DNA of 22,696 nucleotides from JAQGMO01 sp050954505 (GCA_050954505.1 JBPBPY010000201.1:1-22696); one strand, 5' to 3'. Shown: positions 7,568 to 15,566, numbered from the stretch's first letter. Numbers and translations: made by a program. The notes: generated by a model from the sequence alone, not told the origin.

Positions 7568-8293
7568 ATGCAGCCATCTAGCAAACATTCGCAGCAAACC
7601 TCGCGCAATCGAGGGCCCCAACCGCTATCGGTGCGCAACACCACGCCTGTGCCGAACCTTCAGGGCAAGGCCGTGATTTCCCCTCCCCAGCCGCGTTCGG
7701 CGCCGCAGCTTGGCACGCCAAACCTGCATGTGGGTTTGCCGAAAATGCCTCAACGCGGTGCGGGCTTCGACTATCCGCTTTGCGGCTTCAGAAATTCGGT
7801 TCACTTCAAGGAATTTGCAACGCTTTTATATTCCAAACTTGAAGAAGCCGGTCATGGCGACGTCGAGGCAGTCATGATGGGCAGTACGGTCAGCGGCATC
7901 AATGAACGGAAACAGCGGCCGTTCGGTCCTCACAGCGACCATGACATCGCACTGGCATCGCTCAGATTGCATGATCAAGCCTGCGCAAACGGCCTGGAAT
8001 TGCGCACCCAAGGTGACCGTACTGAAGCGCTCACGGAAGAAATGGAAAAGGATCTGAACCTGACCAAGGTCCGTGCCGTCATGCACGAATTCAGTGGACG
8101 CCCGATTCATTTCATGGTGTACCAGACCACCGAATGCACCACGCACAGGAAAAATTTTCCGATTCCAAGACCGCAAAAGCCGAAAATCATCGACCAACGC
8201 CATGACTGGTCAATACCACGGAATCATGCGCCGGCTGTGCAGGTAGAAAGTCTGGCCGTCGAAAAAAATCCCGGTGCCTGGCGAGCACTGTAA
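7568..8293 (+). CDS. Nucleotidyltransferase-like putative toxin or effector
   Basis: This is a 241-residue protein. Residues 1-65 are rich in Pro, Gln, Ser and Asn and look disordered, with no Sec signal. Residues 75-190 look like a nucleotidyltransferase fold: VMMGSTVSG (Gly105-Ser106), then SDHDIAL with Asp124 and Asp126 as probable metal ligands, then GRPIHFMVY. From memory, similar GS...SDxD modules occur as C-terminal domains of polymorphic bacterial toxins; I cannot name the family. AGGAT stands about 6 bases before the ATG. A small gene that could be its immunity partner follows 116 bp downstream. There is no hrp box upstream. The nucleotidyltransferase call is moderate; the toxin role is inference. 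Confidence 0.72.
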   Translation: MQPSSKHSQQTSRNRGPQPLSVRNTTPVPNLQGKAVISPPQPRSAPQLGTPNLHVGLPKMPQRGAGFDYPLCGFRNSVHFKEFATLLYSKLEEAGHGDVEAVMMGSTVSGINERKQRPFGPHSDHDIALASLRLHDQACANGLELRTQGDRTEALTEEMEKDLNLTKVRAVMHEFSGRPIHFMVYQTTECTTHRKNFPIPRPQKPKIIDQRHDWSIPRNHAPAVQVESLAVEKNPGAWRAL

Positions 8294-8409
8294 GTCCATG
8301 GCCCGGTTGCAATCCTGAAGTGAAGTTGGCGTCGGCTTGCCGCTATGCCGATAAACAACCTTCCAAAGTTATCTCCGGTTATATACTTTTGGTTTTGACC
8401 GGAGGTGCC

Positions 8410-8763
8410 ATGGTTTCATTTGACGTTTATGGGAGGCGCCGGGGTACCCTGGATGATGCGCGCCCCGAAATCGAGCGAGCGCTTGGCATACAGATGGAAG
8501 AGCGCGATAGCGAATTCCAGGGTGGCCAATATTTTCGGCATGGACGCACCCCGGATGAAAACTTTTTGCTGAAAAATAATATCAACGCTTACGATGACTT
8601 GCCTGCGGAACGAAGGCTGGGCCAGTATCCGGTGCTTTTATACGTCAACCGTACCGTCCGCTCCAGCGACATCCAGATGTTGATGGAGCGTTCCGACACC
8701 ATGTTTTCATTGGTGCGGCAGAACGGAGTTTATATCGAAAGCGCAACGGCACCTGCGTTATAG
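8410..8763 (+). CDS. Small protein, candidate immunity protein for the upstream NTase-like gene
   Basis: This is a 117-residue soluble protein beginning MVSFDVYGRR. I chose the ATG at 8410 because GGAGGTG, an excellent ribosome site, stands just before it; the frame is open back to 8320 without a better start. It has no signal peptide or membrane segment. Features include an N-terminal strand, LDDARPEIERALGI (helix), FQGGQYFRHG and YPVLLYVNRT. It resembles small proteins that I recall beside toxin genes, but I cannot name a family. A chaperone for the upstream protein is the alternative. The segment is visibly richer in A+T than its neighbours, which suggests transfer. Confidence 0.7.
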   Translation: MVSFDVYGRRRGTLDDARPEIERALGIQMEERDSEFQGGQYFRHGRTPDENFLLKNNINAYDDLPAERRLGQYPVLLYVNRTVRSSDIQMLMERSDTMFSLVRQNGVYIESATAPAL

Positions 8764-8790
8764 ATGGAATGGGAATTCAAAAAAAGCTTG

Positions 8791-8847
8791 GTTCTTTGAT
8801 TGATCGACCAACTTGTTTTTGGCGCTCCAAGGCACGTCAGAGCGTAA
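8791..8847 (-). pseudogene. Remnant of a diverged ilvC 3' end
   Basis: The minus strand encodes LRSDVPWSAKNKLVDQSKN, which matches the last 19 residues of the intact IlvC (LRSMMPWIAKNKLVDQSKN) at 16 positions. The DNA is only about three quarters identical and the matched codons differ mostly at synonymous positions. No stop follows the final Asn codon. A 10-bp direct repeat, AAAAAAAGCT, flanks the remnant at 8779-8788 and 8846-8855; the second copy is part of the ilvC terminator. This is a fragment of another ilvC allele, not a recent duplication. Confidence 0.82.
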
Positions 8848-8871
8848 AAAAAGCTGCGCAAGTGCGCAGCT
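8846..8871 (-). terminator. Rho-independent terminator of the ilv operon
   Basis: A perfect 8-bp stem (AGCTGCGC with GCGCAGCT, loop AAGT) is followed on the minus strand by seven T residues. It lies about 63 bp after the ilvC stop. Confidence 0.88.
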
Positions 8872-8883
8872 GTTAGCTCCGGC

Positions 8884-8911
8884 GCCGTAATCGCTTGCAA
8901 GCGATTACGGC
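8884..8911. repeat. Perfect 28-bp palindrome downstream of ilvC
   Basis: GCCGTAATCGCTTG is followed directly by its exact reverse complement, with no spacer. It lies between the ilvC stop codon and the terminator hairpin. It could fold as a hairpin at the 3' end of the ilvC mRNA, or act as a protein-binding or recombination site. Confidence 0.85.
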
Positions 8912-8933
8912 ATGATGCCCGGCTTGTGCTCGC

Positions 8934-9950
8934 TTAGTTCTTCGACTGATCGACTAGTTTATTCTTGGCAATCCAAGGCATCATCGAGCGCAAAGTAGCA
9001 CCAACCTTTTCAATCTGATGCTCGGCCATCAGGCGGCGGCGTGACAGCAGTGTCGGGCCGCCGGCCTTGCTTTCCAGGATGAAGTTCTTGGCATATTCGC
9101 CGGTCTGAATATCCTTCAGGCAGGCCTTCATTGCAGCACGGCTTTCATCATTGATCACGCGTGGACCCGTGACATATTCACCGTATTCCGCATTGTTGGA
9201 AATCGAGTAATTCATGTTGGCGATGCCGCCTTCATAGATCAGATCGACAATCAATTTCAATTCATGCAAGCACTCGAAGTAGGCCATTTCCGGCGCATAA
9301 CCCGCATCGACCAGCGTTTCGAAACCGGCCTTGATCAAGTCGACGGTACCACCGCACAACACAGCCTGTTCACCGAACAGATCGGTTTCGGTTTCTTCAC
9401 GGAAGTTGGTTTCGATGATGCCGGCACGGCCGCCACCATTGGCCATCGAATACGACAGCGCGATATTGCGCGCATTGCCCGAGACATCCTGATGGATGGC
9501 GATCAGGTGCGGCACGCCGCCGCCTTGCGCGTAGGTACCGCGCACGGTGTGGCCCGGCGCTTTTGGCGCCACCATGATGACGTCGAGATCGGCGCGCGGC
9601 ACGACCTGGCCGTAATGCACGTTGAAGCCGTGGGCAAACGCCAGGACGGCGCCTTGCTTGGCAAACGGTGCAATGTTTTCCGAATACACGCTGGCGATGT
9701 TTTCATCCGGCAGCAGGATCATGATCAGGTCGGCCGCCTTGATTGCGTCGTTGACTTCCGCCACGTTCAGGCCGGCATTCTTGACCTTGTCCCATGAAGC
9801 GCCACCCTTGCGCAGACCGACAGTCACCTTGCAGCCTGAGTCATTGAGGTTCTGCGCATGCGCGTGGCCTTGCGAACCGTACCCGATGATGGCAACGTTC
9901 ATGCCCTTGATGAGGGAGAGATCGCAATCCTTGTCGTAATAAACTTTCAT
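8934..9950 (-). CDS. ilvC: Ketol-acid reductoisomerase (NADP+)
   Basis: This enzyme converts acetolactate or acetohydroxybutyrate to the dihydroxy acids of valine, leucine and isoleucine synthesis, using NADPH and magnesium. At 338 residues it is the short class I form. The Rossmann motif GYGSQGHAHAQNL lies near residues 23-35 and the knotted helical C-terminal domain is complete (DLFGEQAVLCGG, ECLHELKLIVDLIYEGG). The ATG is preceded by AGGAAAT. It is the last gene of the ilvI-ilvH-ilvC operon, separated from ilvH by 111 bp with a long stem-loop. Confidence 0.98.
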   Translation of the reverse strand: MKVYYDKDCDLSLIKGMNVAIIGYGSQGHAHAQNLNDSGCKVTVGLRKGGASWDKVKNAGLNVAEVNDAIKAADLIMILLPDENIASVYSENIAPFAKQGAVLAFAHGFNVHYGQVVPRADLDVIMVAPKAPGHTVRGTYAQGGGVPHLIAIHQDVSGNARNIALSYSMANGGGRAGIIETNFREETETDLFGEQAVLCGGTVDLIKAGFETLVDAGYAPEMAYFECLHELKLIVDLIYEGGIANMNYSISNNAEYGEYVTGPRVINDESRAAMKACLKDIQTGEYAKNFILESKAGGPTLLSRRRLMAEHQIEKVGATLRSMMPWIAKNKLVDQSKN

Positions 9951-9987
9951 GGTATTTCCTAATCAGTATTTTAAGCAGCTGGAGAAA

Positions 9988-10029
9988 CATCAAGACCGAA
10001 GCGCGGATTCCACAGTCCCGGCCTTGATG
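9988..10029 (-). promoter_or_regulatory. Stem-loop between ilvH and ilvC
   Basis: Arms at 9988-9998 and 10019-10029 form an 11-bp helix in the mRNA sense (ten Watson-Crick pairs and one G-U) with a 20-nt loop. No T-run follows, so it is not a simple terminator. It may act in mRNA processing or partial attenuation before ilvC. Confidence 0.5.
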
Positions 10030-10061
10030 AAAACAAAAACAGGATGACCGGCTTGGCCGTG

Positions 10062-10553
10062 TCAGACTTTCAGGATCCGCTCGCCGCGCCCGATGCCGGA
10101 GCAGCCGGTGCGCACCGTTTCCAGAATGGCGCTGCGGTCGATCGATTCGATAAAGGCATCAAGCTTGGTCTTGTCCCCGGTCAGTTCAATGGTATAGCTC
10201 TTTTCGGTGACATCGATGATGCGGCCGCGGAAGATATCCGCAGTGCGCTTCATCTCTTCGCGCTCCTTGCCCACTGCCCTGACCTTGATGAGCATAAGCT
10301 CGCGCTCGATATGGAAACCCTCGGTCAGGTCGACCACCTTGACGACTTCGATGAGCCGGTTCAGATGCTTGGTGATCTGTTCGATCACATCGTCCGAACC
10401 GGAGGTGACGATGGTCATGCGCGAGAGCGTGGCATCTTCGGTCGGCGCAACTGTCAGGGTTTCGATGTTGTAGCCGCGCGCGGAAAACAGGCCGACCACA
10501 CGCGAAAGCGCGCCGGCTTCGTTTTCCAGCAACAGCGAAATGATATGGCGCAT
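10062..10553 (-). CDS. ilvH: Acetolactate synthase small (regulatory) subunit
   Basis: The regulatory subunit activates the catalytic subunit and gives valine feedback inhibition. It has 163 residues. The N-terminal ACT domain (about residues 2-75) contains ENEAGALSRVVGLFSARGYNIETL; a second ACT-like C-terminal domain follows. The start at 10553 lies 2 bp after the ilvI stop codon, so the two genes are translationally close. A longer open frame extends upstream through ilvI but is not coding there. Confidence 0.97.
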   Translation of the reverse strand: MRHIISLLLENEAGALSRVVGLFSARGYNIETLTVAPTEDATLSRMTIVTSGSDDVIEQITKHLNRLIEVVKVVDLTEGFHIERELMLIKVRAVGKEREEMKRTADIFRGRIIDVTEKSYTIELTGDKTKLDAFIESIDRSAILETVRTGCSGIGRGERILKV

Positions 10554-10555
10554 GA

Positions 10556-12304
10556 TCAGAGGTCCTCCGATCCAAGCAGCATCTCGGTCAGGCCGGCGCC
10601 GGCCTTGACCATGGGCCAGACGTTTTCGGCCTGGTCGGTAATGAAGTTCATGAACACGAGACGGTCTTTCATGGCAAACGCTTCCTGCAGGGCGCCATCG
10701 ACATCGCGTGGATTGTCGATCTTCATGCCAACGTGGCCATACGACTCGGCCAGCATGGTGAAGTCGGGCAGCGAATCCATGTACGACTCGGAATAGCGCG
10801 AGCCATAATCGATTTGCTGCCACTGGCGCACCATGCCGAGATAGCGGTTGTTGAGCAAAATGATCTTTGGCGTCAGATGATATTGTTTGCAGGTGGCGAG
10901 TTCCTGGATGCACATCTGGATGCCGCCGTCGCCGGTAATGCAGGCCACGGTCGCATCGGGGTTGGCCATCTGCACGCCAATGGCGTAAGGCAGGCCCACA
11001 CCCATGGTGCCCAGGCCGCCGGAATTGATCCAGCGGCGCGGCTTGTTGAAATTGTAGTACTGGGCTGCCCACATCTGATGCTGGCCGACGTCGGTGGTGA
11101 TGAAGGCGTCGCCATCGGTCAACTGGCAGACTTTCTGGATCACGCTTTGCGGCTTGATGACTTCGCTGCTGTCGGCAAAACTCAGGCAATCGCGCGCACG
11201 CCAGGTGTCGATCTGTTTCCACCAGGCCGACAGTGGCGCTTCGCTGTTGAGCTTCACGCCGGCAGCTTCGGCGGCGTCGAGCTGGGCCAGCAGTTCCACC
11301 AGCACGTCCTTGACGTTGCCGACGATGGGCACGTCGACACGCACGCGCTTGGAAATCGACGATGGGTCGATATCGATATGGATGATCTTCTTGGCGTGCG
11401 AAGCGAAATGCTTTGGATTGCCGATCACGCGGTCGTCGAAGCGCGCACCGATGGCGATCAGCACATCGGCATGCTGCATGCCCATGTTGGCTTCATAGGT
11501 GCCGTGCATGCCGGGCATGCCGACATAGTTTTTGCTGGCGGCACGGTAGCCGCCCAGGCCCATCAGCGTGGTGGTGCAGGGAAAGCCCAGCTTGTCGACC
11601 AGCTTGTTGAGTTCAGGCGAGGCATTGGCCAAAATCACGCCGCCGCCGGCATAGATCATCGGACGTTCGGCATGCAGCAGCAATTGCACCGCCTTGCGGA
11701 TCTGGCCGGCATGGCCCTTGTCCACCGGCTTGTACGAGCGCATCTCGATATCCTTCGGATAGTCATACACGCATTTGTGCGCGGTGATGTCCTTGGGAAT
11801 GTCCACCAGCACCGGGCCAGGCCGGCCGGTCGAGGCAATGTAGAAGGCTTTCTTCATGACCGTTGCCAGGTCGCGCACATCCTTGACCAGGAAATTGTGC
11901 TTGACGCAGGGCCGCGTGATGCCGACGGTATCGCATTCCTGGAATGCGTCTTCGCCAATCGCATACGACGGCACCTGGCCGGAAATGACCACCATGGGAA
12001 TCGAATCCATGTAGGCCGTCGCCAGACCGGTCACCGCATTGGTCACGCCAGGGCCGGAGGTCACCAGTGCGACGCCGACCTTGTGGGAGCTGCGGGAATA
12101 GGCATCCGCTGCATGGACGGCGGCCTGTTCATGGCGCACCAGGATATGCTGGAATTTGTTCTGGTTGAAAATGGCGTCATAGATGTAGAGCACTGCGCCG
12201 CCGGGATAACCGAACACATGTTCGACGCCCTCTTCGGCCAGGCAACGCACCAGGATTTCTGCGCCGGTCATTTCCTGTCCAGTGTCTTTGCTGTCTTTGT
12301 TCAT
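10556..12304 (-). CDS. ilvI: Acetolactate synthase large (catalytic) subunit
   Basis: This thiamine-diphosphate and FAD enzyme condenses two pyruvates, or pyruvate with 2-oxobutyrate, in the first common step of branched-chain amino acid synthesis. It has 582 residues. The catalytic glutamate is Glu59 in VRHEQAAVHAADAY. The cofactor motif GDGGIQMCIQELAT ending in LLNN is complete. The ATG at 12304 is preceded by GGAAGGAAAC. The name ilvB is used for the same gene in some annotations; pairing with an IlvH-type subunit favours ilvI. Confidence 0.97.
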   Translation of the reverse strand: MNKDSKDTGQEMTGAEILVRCLAEEGVEHVFGYPGGAVLYIYDAIFNQNKFQHILVRHEQAAVHAADAYSRSSHKVGVALVTSGPGVTNAVTGLATAYMDSIPMVVISGQVPSYAIGEDAFQECDTVGITRPCVKHNFLVKDVRDLATVMKKAFYIASTGRPGPVLVDIPKDITAHKCVYDYPKDIEMRSYKPVDKGHAGQIRKAVQLLLHAERPMIYAGGGVILANASPELNKLVDKLGFPCTTTLMGLGGYRAASKNYVGMPGMHGTYEANMGMQHADVLIAIGARFDDRVIGNPKHFASHAKKIIHIDIDPSSISKRVRVDVPIVGNVKDVLVELLAQLDAAEAAGVKLNSEAPLSAWWKQIDTWRARDCLSFADSSEVIKPQSVIQKVCQLTDGDAFITTDVGQHQMWAAQYYNFNKPRRWINSGGLGTMGVGLPYAIGVQMANPDATVACITGDGGIQMCIQELATCKQYHLTPKIILLNNRYLGMVRQWQQIDYGSRYSESYMDSLPDFTMLAESYGHVGMKIDNPRDVDGALQEAFAMKDRLVFMNFITDQAENVWPMVKAGAGLTEMLLGSEDL

Positions 12305-12869
12305 GTTTCCTTCCTTTCAAGGTCCATTGGAGATTGATCGGATGCTCTCTCCTGGCGAAATTCAGCCGTCATCGCGCCTTGACCTGACCTTCCGGATCCG
12401 GGTGCCGGCTGCAGTGCCGGACATGTCGTTGAACATGCCTTGATCTGCGGCAGGCGCCACGCGGGCAGCCAGGGTTGCGGCGTTATCTGGATGAATTCCT
12501 CACGCTTGTGGCATGGGTGTGAGCAAACTGGCATTCAAATGAAGCGCGCCGGTTCGGGCAAGGCGGGGTGGGCCGAGCGCGAACGGACTGACCTTCGTGA
12601 TTACGAAGGGGAGTAACACGGTAATGCGTGGCAAGACTTTGGTCAAGGAATTTCATCAAAATCGGCTGCCAAGCGCGCAAGGCAGTACAGTCGCTGATGA
12701 AAAACATCCACATCCATAGGGTTTTTTGCTAGTATGCGCATGTTCCGAAACTGTTACAAGACTGCTACATCGGTGCCCTGGGGCAAGCTCCTGCCCAGAT
12801 TCCCATTCGTTTGCCGAGGCGTTCTCATCCACGTTCCGACTGTGACAAAGACATTGCACGCCTCTTCGC
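12305..12869. other. Intergenic region between divergent ilv operon and sigma factor gene
   Basis: This 565-bp gap holds a candidate minus-strand promoter for ilvIHC at 12618-12646. The resulting leader would be about 305 nt. I find no leader peptide rich in Leu, Val or Ile, and no classic attenuator with a T-run. A short hairpin (CCTTCGT/ACGAAGG, 12592-12609) sits at the predicted mRNA 5' end. For the plus-strand sigma gene I see no reliable promoter and only a weak ribosome site. The short open frames here are not convincing genes. Confidence 0.6.
12618..12646 (-). promoter_or_regulatory. Candidate sigma-70 promoter of ilvI-ilvH-ilvC
   Basis: The minus strand reads TTGACC, a 17-base spacer and TACCGT. 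The -35 is strong (five of six) and the -10 is weak (three of six). Confidence 0.5.
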
Positions 12870-13439
12870 ATGGCAACTGACAAAGAATTATCCGACTTTC
12901 TTGAAACGGTAGAGCGGCGCGCATTCAAGCAGGCACTGTATGCCGTGCGCAAGGATGAGTCGGCCCTCGACATCGTCCAGGACGCCATGATCAAGCTGGC
13001 GGAAAAATACGGCGACAAGCCGGCGGCCGAGCTGCCGATGCTGTTCCAGCGCATCCTGCAAAATACCATTCATGATTATTTCCGCCGAGAAAAGGTCCGC
13101 AGCACCTGGGTGACGCTGTTTTCATCGCTGGGCGGCAAGTCCGAGGGCAGCGAAGACTTCGACCTGCTGGAGACCTTCGAAAGCGAGGAAGGCACGCGGG
13201 CGTCGGAGTCGGCCGAAGACCAGGTCTCGCGCGACCAGATCCTGCTGGCCATCGACAACGAAGTACAAAAACTCCCGGCACGTCAACGGGAAGCGTTCCT
13301 CATGCGTTACTGGCAGGATCTGGATGTGGCTGAAACCGCCGCTGCGATGGGATGTTCCGAAGGCAGCGTAAAGACACATTGCTCCCGTGCCACGCATGCG
13401 CTGGCCCACGCCTTAAGAGCCCAAGGAATACGCTTATGA
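12870..13439 (+). CDS. ECF-type RNA polymerase sigma factor
   Basis: This 189-residue sigma factor has region 2 at about residues 15-78 (ALDIVQDAMIKLAEKY, RILQNTIHDYFRREK) and region 4 at about 132-186 (LPARQREAFLMRYW, then the helix-turn-helix VAETAAAMGCSEGSVKTHCS). A charged linker separates them. Its stop codon overlaps the start of the DUF3619 gene (ATGA), so the two are translationally coupled. The grouping with DUF3619, DUF3106 and RDD genes next to ilvIHC is a recurrent Burkholderiales arrangement. Its target promoters cannot be read from this window. Confidence 0.93.
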   Translation: MATDKELSDFLETVERRAFKQALYAVRKDESALDIVQDAMIKLAEKYGDKPAAELPMLFQRILQNTIHDYFRREKVRSTWVTLFSSLGGKSEGSEDFDLLETFESEEGTRASESAEDQVSRDQILLAIDNEVQKLPARQREAFLMRYWQDLDVAETAAAMGCSEGSVKTHCSRATHALAHALRAQGIRL

Positions 13440-13885
13440 CTAACCAATCAAGTAATCAGGCGAATAACAAGATTGTCGCCAAGGAAGTGGTCTTTGCCCG
13501 CAAGCTGGCCTATCGCCTGGACCAGAATCTCGACAACCTTCCGGCTGCCAGCATTGACCGGCTTGCCGCTGCGCGTGCTGCGGCTTTGGCGCGCAAAAAA
13601 GACAACGGTCCGCTGCCGGCATTTGCACCGGCCACTCGGGCAGTGCCGGCTGGCGGTGGCCGCGGCATCCTGTCCTTCGATCCCGGCTCGTGGTTTGGCC
13701 GTTTCGGCATTGCATTGCCGCTGGTGGTCCTGGTGGCCGGCCTGATCGGACTGTACCAGGGCGAGCAGGATCAACGCATCGACGACCTTGCCGAGATCGA
13801 TGCCATGGTGCTTTCCGACGAGCTGCCATTGACGGCCTACCTCGACCACGGCTTCAATGCCTACCTCGCCAAAAAGGCGGAGTAA
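13436..13885 (+). CDS. DUF3619 membrane protein
   Basis: This is a 149-residue protein with one transmembrane segment at about residues 87-108 (FGIALPLVVLVAGLIGLY). The N-terminal half is probably cytoplasmic (KLAYRLDQNLDNLPAASIDRLAAAR) and the C-terminal half (IDDLAEIDAMVLSDELPLTAYLDHGF) periplasmic. It starts at the ATG overlapping the sigma gene stop. Topology and coupling resemble anti-sigma factors, but it has no zinc-binding motif and that role is inference. The longer frame back to 13352 lies inside the sigma gene and is unlikely. Confidence 0.88.
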   Translation: MTNQSSNQANNKIVAKEVVFARKLAYRLDQNLDNLPAASIDRLAAARAAALARKKDNGPLPAFAPATRAVPAGGGRGILSFDPGSWFGRFGIALPLVVLVAGLIGLYQGEQDQRIDDLAEIDAMVLSDELPLTAYLDHGFNAYLAKKAE

Positions 13886-13889
13886 AACC

Positions 13890-14990
13890 ATGATCCTGGG
13901 CGCACTGTTGTTGCGCGGAATGTCCGCCTGGCCGGCAAAACCGCTGGCAACACTGGTGATGACGACTGCCACCCTGGCTGCTGCCGTCATGGCAGCTAGC
14001 CCCATGGCTCCGGCACTGGCGGCTATCGCCCCTGCCGCTCCTGGCGGCACGCCCATCGGCACCCAGGCCGCAACCAGCACGACGCCGCCAGCTGCAGCCA
14101 GCTCCGCTACCGCACCCGCCGCTGGTCCGGTGTTTTCCGCTGCACCGGTAGCGCCCGGCGCGCCGGCAGCCGCTGTCCAGCCCGGCAGCAAGGCAGCAAT
14201 CGCTGCGGCTGCCGTGCGCCCCGCCACCGAGCTTCACGACAATGCCGGACGTACGGCCTTGATGCCACGCCCGATTGGTGGCAAATTTGTTGCGGCCGGC
14301 AATGGCGACCCGATGTGGCGCGACCTCAATCCCGTCCAGCGCCAGGCACTTGCACCACTGGCGGGCGAGTGGGACAAGCTTGCTCTTTCACAGAGGAAGA
14401 AGTGGGTGGCCATCAGCGCCAATTTCATTACCCTAAAACCCGAACAGCAGCAAAAGATCCAGGAAAACATGCGTGCCTGGGCGGCGCTGACGCCGGAGCA
14501 GCGACGGGTTGCACGCGAGAGCTACACCCGGGCCAAGAAGCTTGGACCAGACCAGAAAACGGTCGAGTGGGAAAATTACCAGCAACTCAGTACAGCGCAA
14601 AAGGAACAGCTGGCAGCTGAAATCCAGCAAAAAAAACGGGTTGCCAACCTGCCACGTCCGGCGGCGGCAAAAACACCCGCGCCGGCACCGTTGCCACGTG
14701 CTGCCTTGAAGTCCGATTTGAAATCACCGGTCGCGCCGGCTACCGCCATCGTGCCGTCGCGGCCACTGCCGCTTGCGCGCCCGGGTGCCGTCAATGGTGC
14801 CATCACTGGTGCAGTGAGCGGCGCGCCTGCAGGCTCCGGTGTCGTCACCGGTGCCGGCGCCGGGGCTGGCGCAGTATTCGGTGCGGGTGCGCCAGCCGGC
14901 GCCGTAGCGCCGTCAGGTGCTGCTGCACCGGTGGCGCCCTTGAATGGCACCGCACCCGTGGCGCCCTTGAATCCGCTTTTGAACCGCTGA
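13890..14990 (+). CDS. DUF3106 exported protein
   Basis: This is a 366-residue protein. The N-terminal hydrophobic stretch (about residues 13-45) looks like a signal peptide or anchor. A long Ala/Pro/Gly-rich linker follows. The DUF3106 core is at about residues 140-245 (WRDLNPVQRQALAPLAGEW, LKPEQQQKIQENMRAW, LTPEQRRVARESY). A second low-complexity tail (Gly-Ala, then repeated TAPVAPLN) ends the protein. GGAG stands 8 bases before the ATG at 13890, inside the last codons of DUF3619. An in-frame ATG at 13857 is a less likely alternative. It is probably periplasmic; no biochemical function is known to me. Confidence 0.88.
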   Translation: MILGALLLRGMSAWPAKPLATLVMTTATLAAAVMAASPMAPALAAIAPAAPGGTPIGTQAATSTTPPAAASSATAPAAGPVFSAAPVAPGAPAAAVQPGSKAAIAAAAVRPATELHDNAGRTALMPRPIGGKFVAAGNGDPMWRDLNPVQRQALAPLAGEWDKLALSQRKKWVAISANFITLKPEQQQKIQENMRAWAALTPEQRRVARESYTRAKKLGPDQKTVEWENYQQLSTAQKEQLAAEIQQKKRVANLPRPAAAKTPAPAPLPRAALKSDLKSPVAPATAIVPSRPLPLARPGAVNGAITGAVSGAPAGSGVVTGAGAGAGAVFGAGAPAGAVAPSGAAAPVAPLNGTAPVAPLNPLLNR

Positions 14991-15008
14991 CGGGCTTTCG
15001 CCGCGCAC

Positions 15009-15566
15009 TTGACCGCATCCACTTCCCTGCCCCCGGTTACTGCAGGCACGCCGACACCATTGGCGCGGCTGTCGCCACCTTCCCTGCGCGTGCGCCTGGT
15101 CGCCATGATCTATGAAGCCACGCTGTTGTTTGGCGTGGTGTTCATTGCCGGCTGGCTGTTCTCCACCCTGCTGCAACAGCGCAATGCGCTTGACCACCGC
15201 GCGGCGCTGCAGGTCTGGCTGTTCCTGGTCCTGGCACTGTACTTCGTCTGGTTCTGGAGCCACGGCGGCCAGACCCTGCCAATGAAGACCTGGCGCATCT
15301 GCCTGTTGACCAGCGACGGACAAACCGTACGTCCGTTGCGCGCCGCAATCCGCTATGTGCTGGCCTGGGGCTGGTTCGTCCCCGGCCTGGCGCTGGCGCT
15401 GATCATCGGCGCCAAAGGCTGGATGCTGGTGTTGTTTCCAGTGCTCAATATCCTGATCTGGGCATTCGCGGTGTTTCTTGACCCGCAACGCCAGTTCATC
15501 CATGACCGTCTGGCCGGTACCCGGCTGGAGCGGTTGGACCGGCTGGACCTGATCACAAATCGCTGA
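15009..15566 (+). CDS. RDD-family membrane protein
   Basis: This is a 185-residue inner-membrane protein with the RDD domain: PSLRVRLVAMIYEATLLFGVVFIAG (first helix), a second helix LQVWLFLVLALYFVWFW, and a third pair LGLALALIIGA-like/LVLFPVLNILIWAF near the C-terminus, then DPQRQFIHDRLAGTRL. The start is probably TTG at 15009, since the DUF3106 stop codon is in frame just upstream and the first ATG would remove part of the first helix. It closes the sigma-DUF3619-DUF3106-RDD cluster. Confidence 0.87.
   Translation: MTASTSLPPVTAGTPTPLARLSPPSLRVRLVAMIYEATLLFGVVFIAGWLFSTLLQQRNALDHRAALQVWLFLVLALYFVWFWSHGGQTLPMKTWRICLLTSDGQTVRPLRAAIRYVLAWGWFVPGLALALIIGAKGWMLVLFPVLNILIWAFAVFLDPQRQFIHDRLAGTRLERLDRLDLITNR

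Noticed and set aside
10554..11222. Upstream extension of the ilvH frame through ilvI
   Set aside because: The sequence before the ilvH ATG is an out-of-frame reading of ilvI; ilvH proper starts at 10553.
10733..12337. Plus-strand open frame of 534 codons opposite ilvI
   Set aside because: Antisense to ilvI; the composition reflects the opposite reading frame and no family is recognisable.
12301..12713. Leader peptide for ilv attenuation
   Set aside because: The minus-strand short frames are not enriched in Leu, Ile or Val codons and no attenuator T-run was found.
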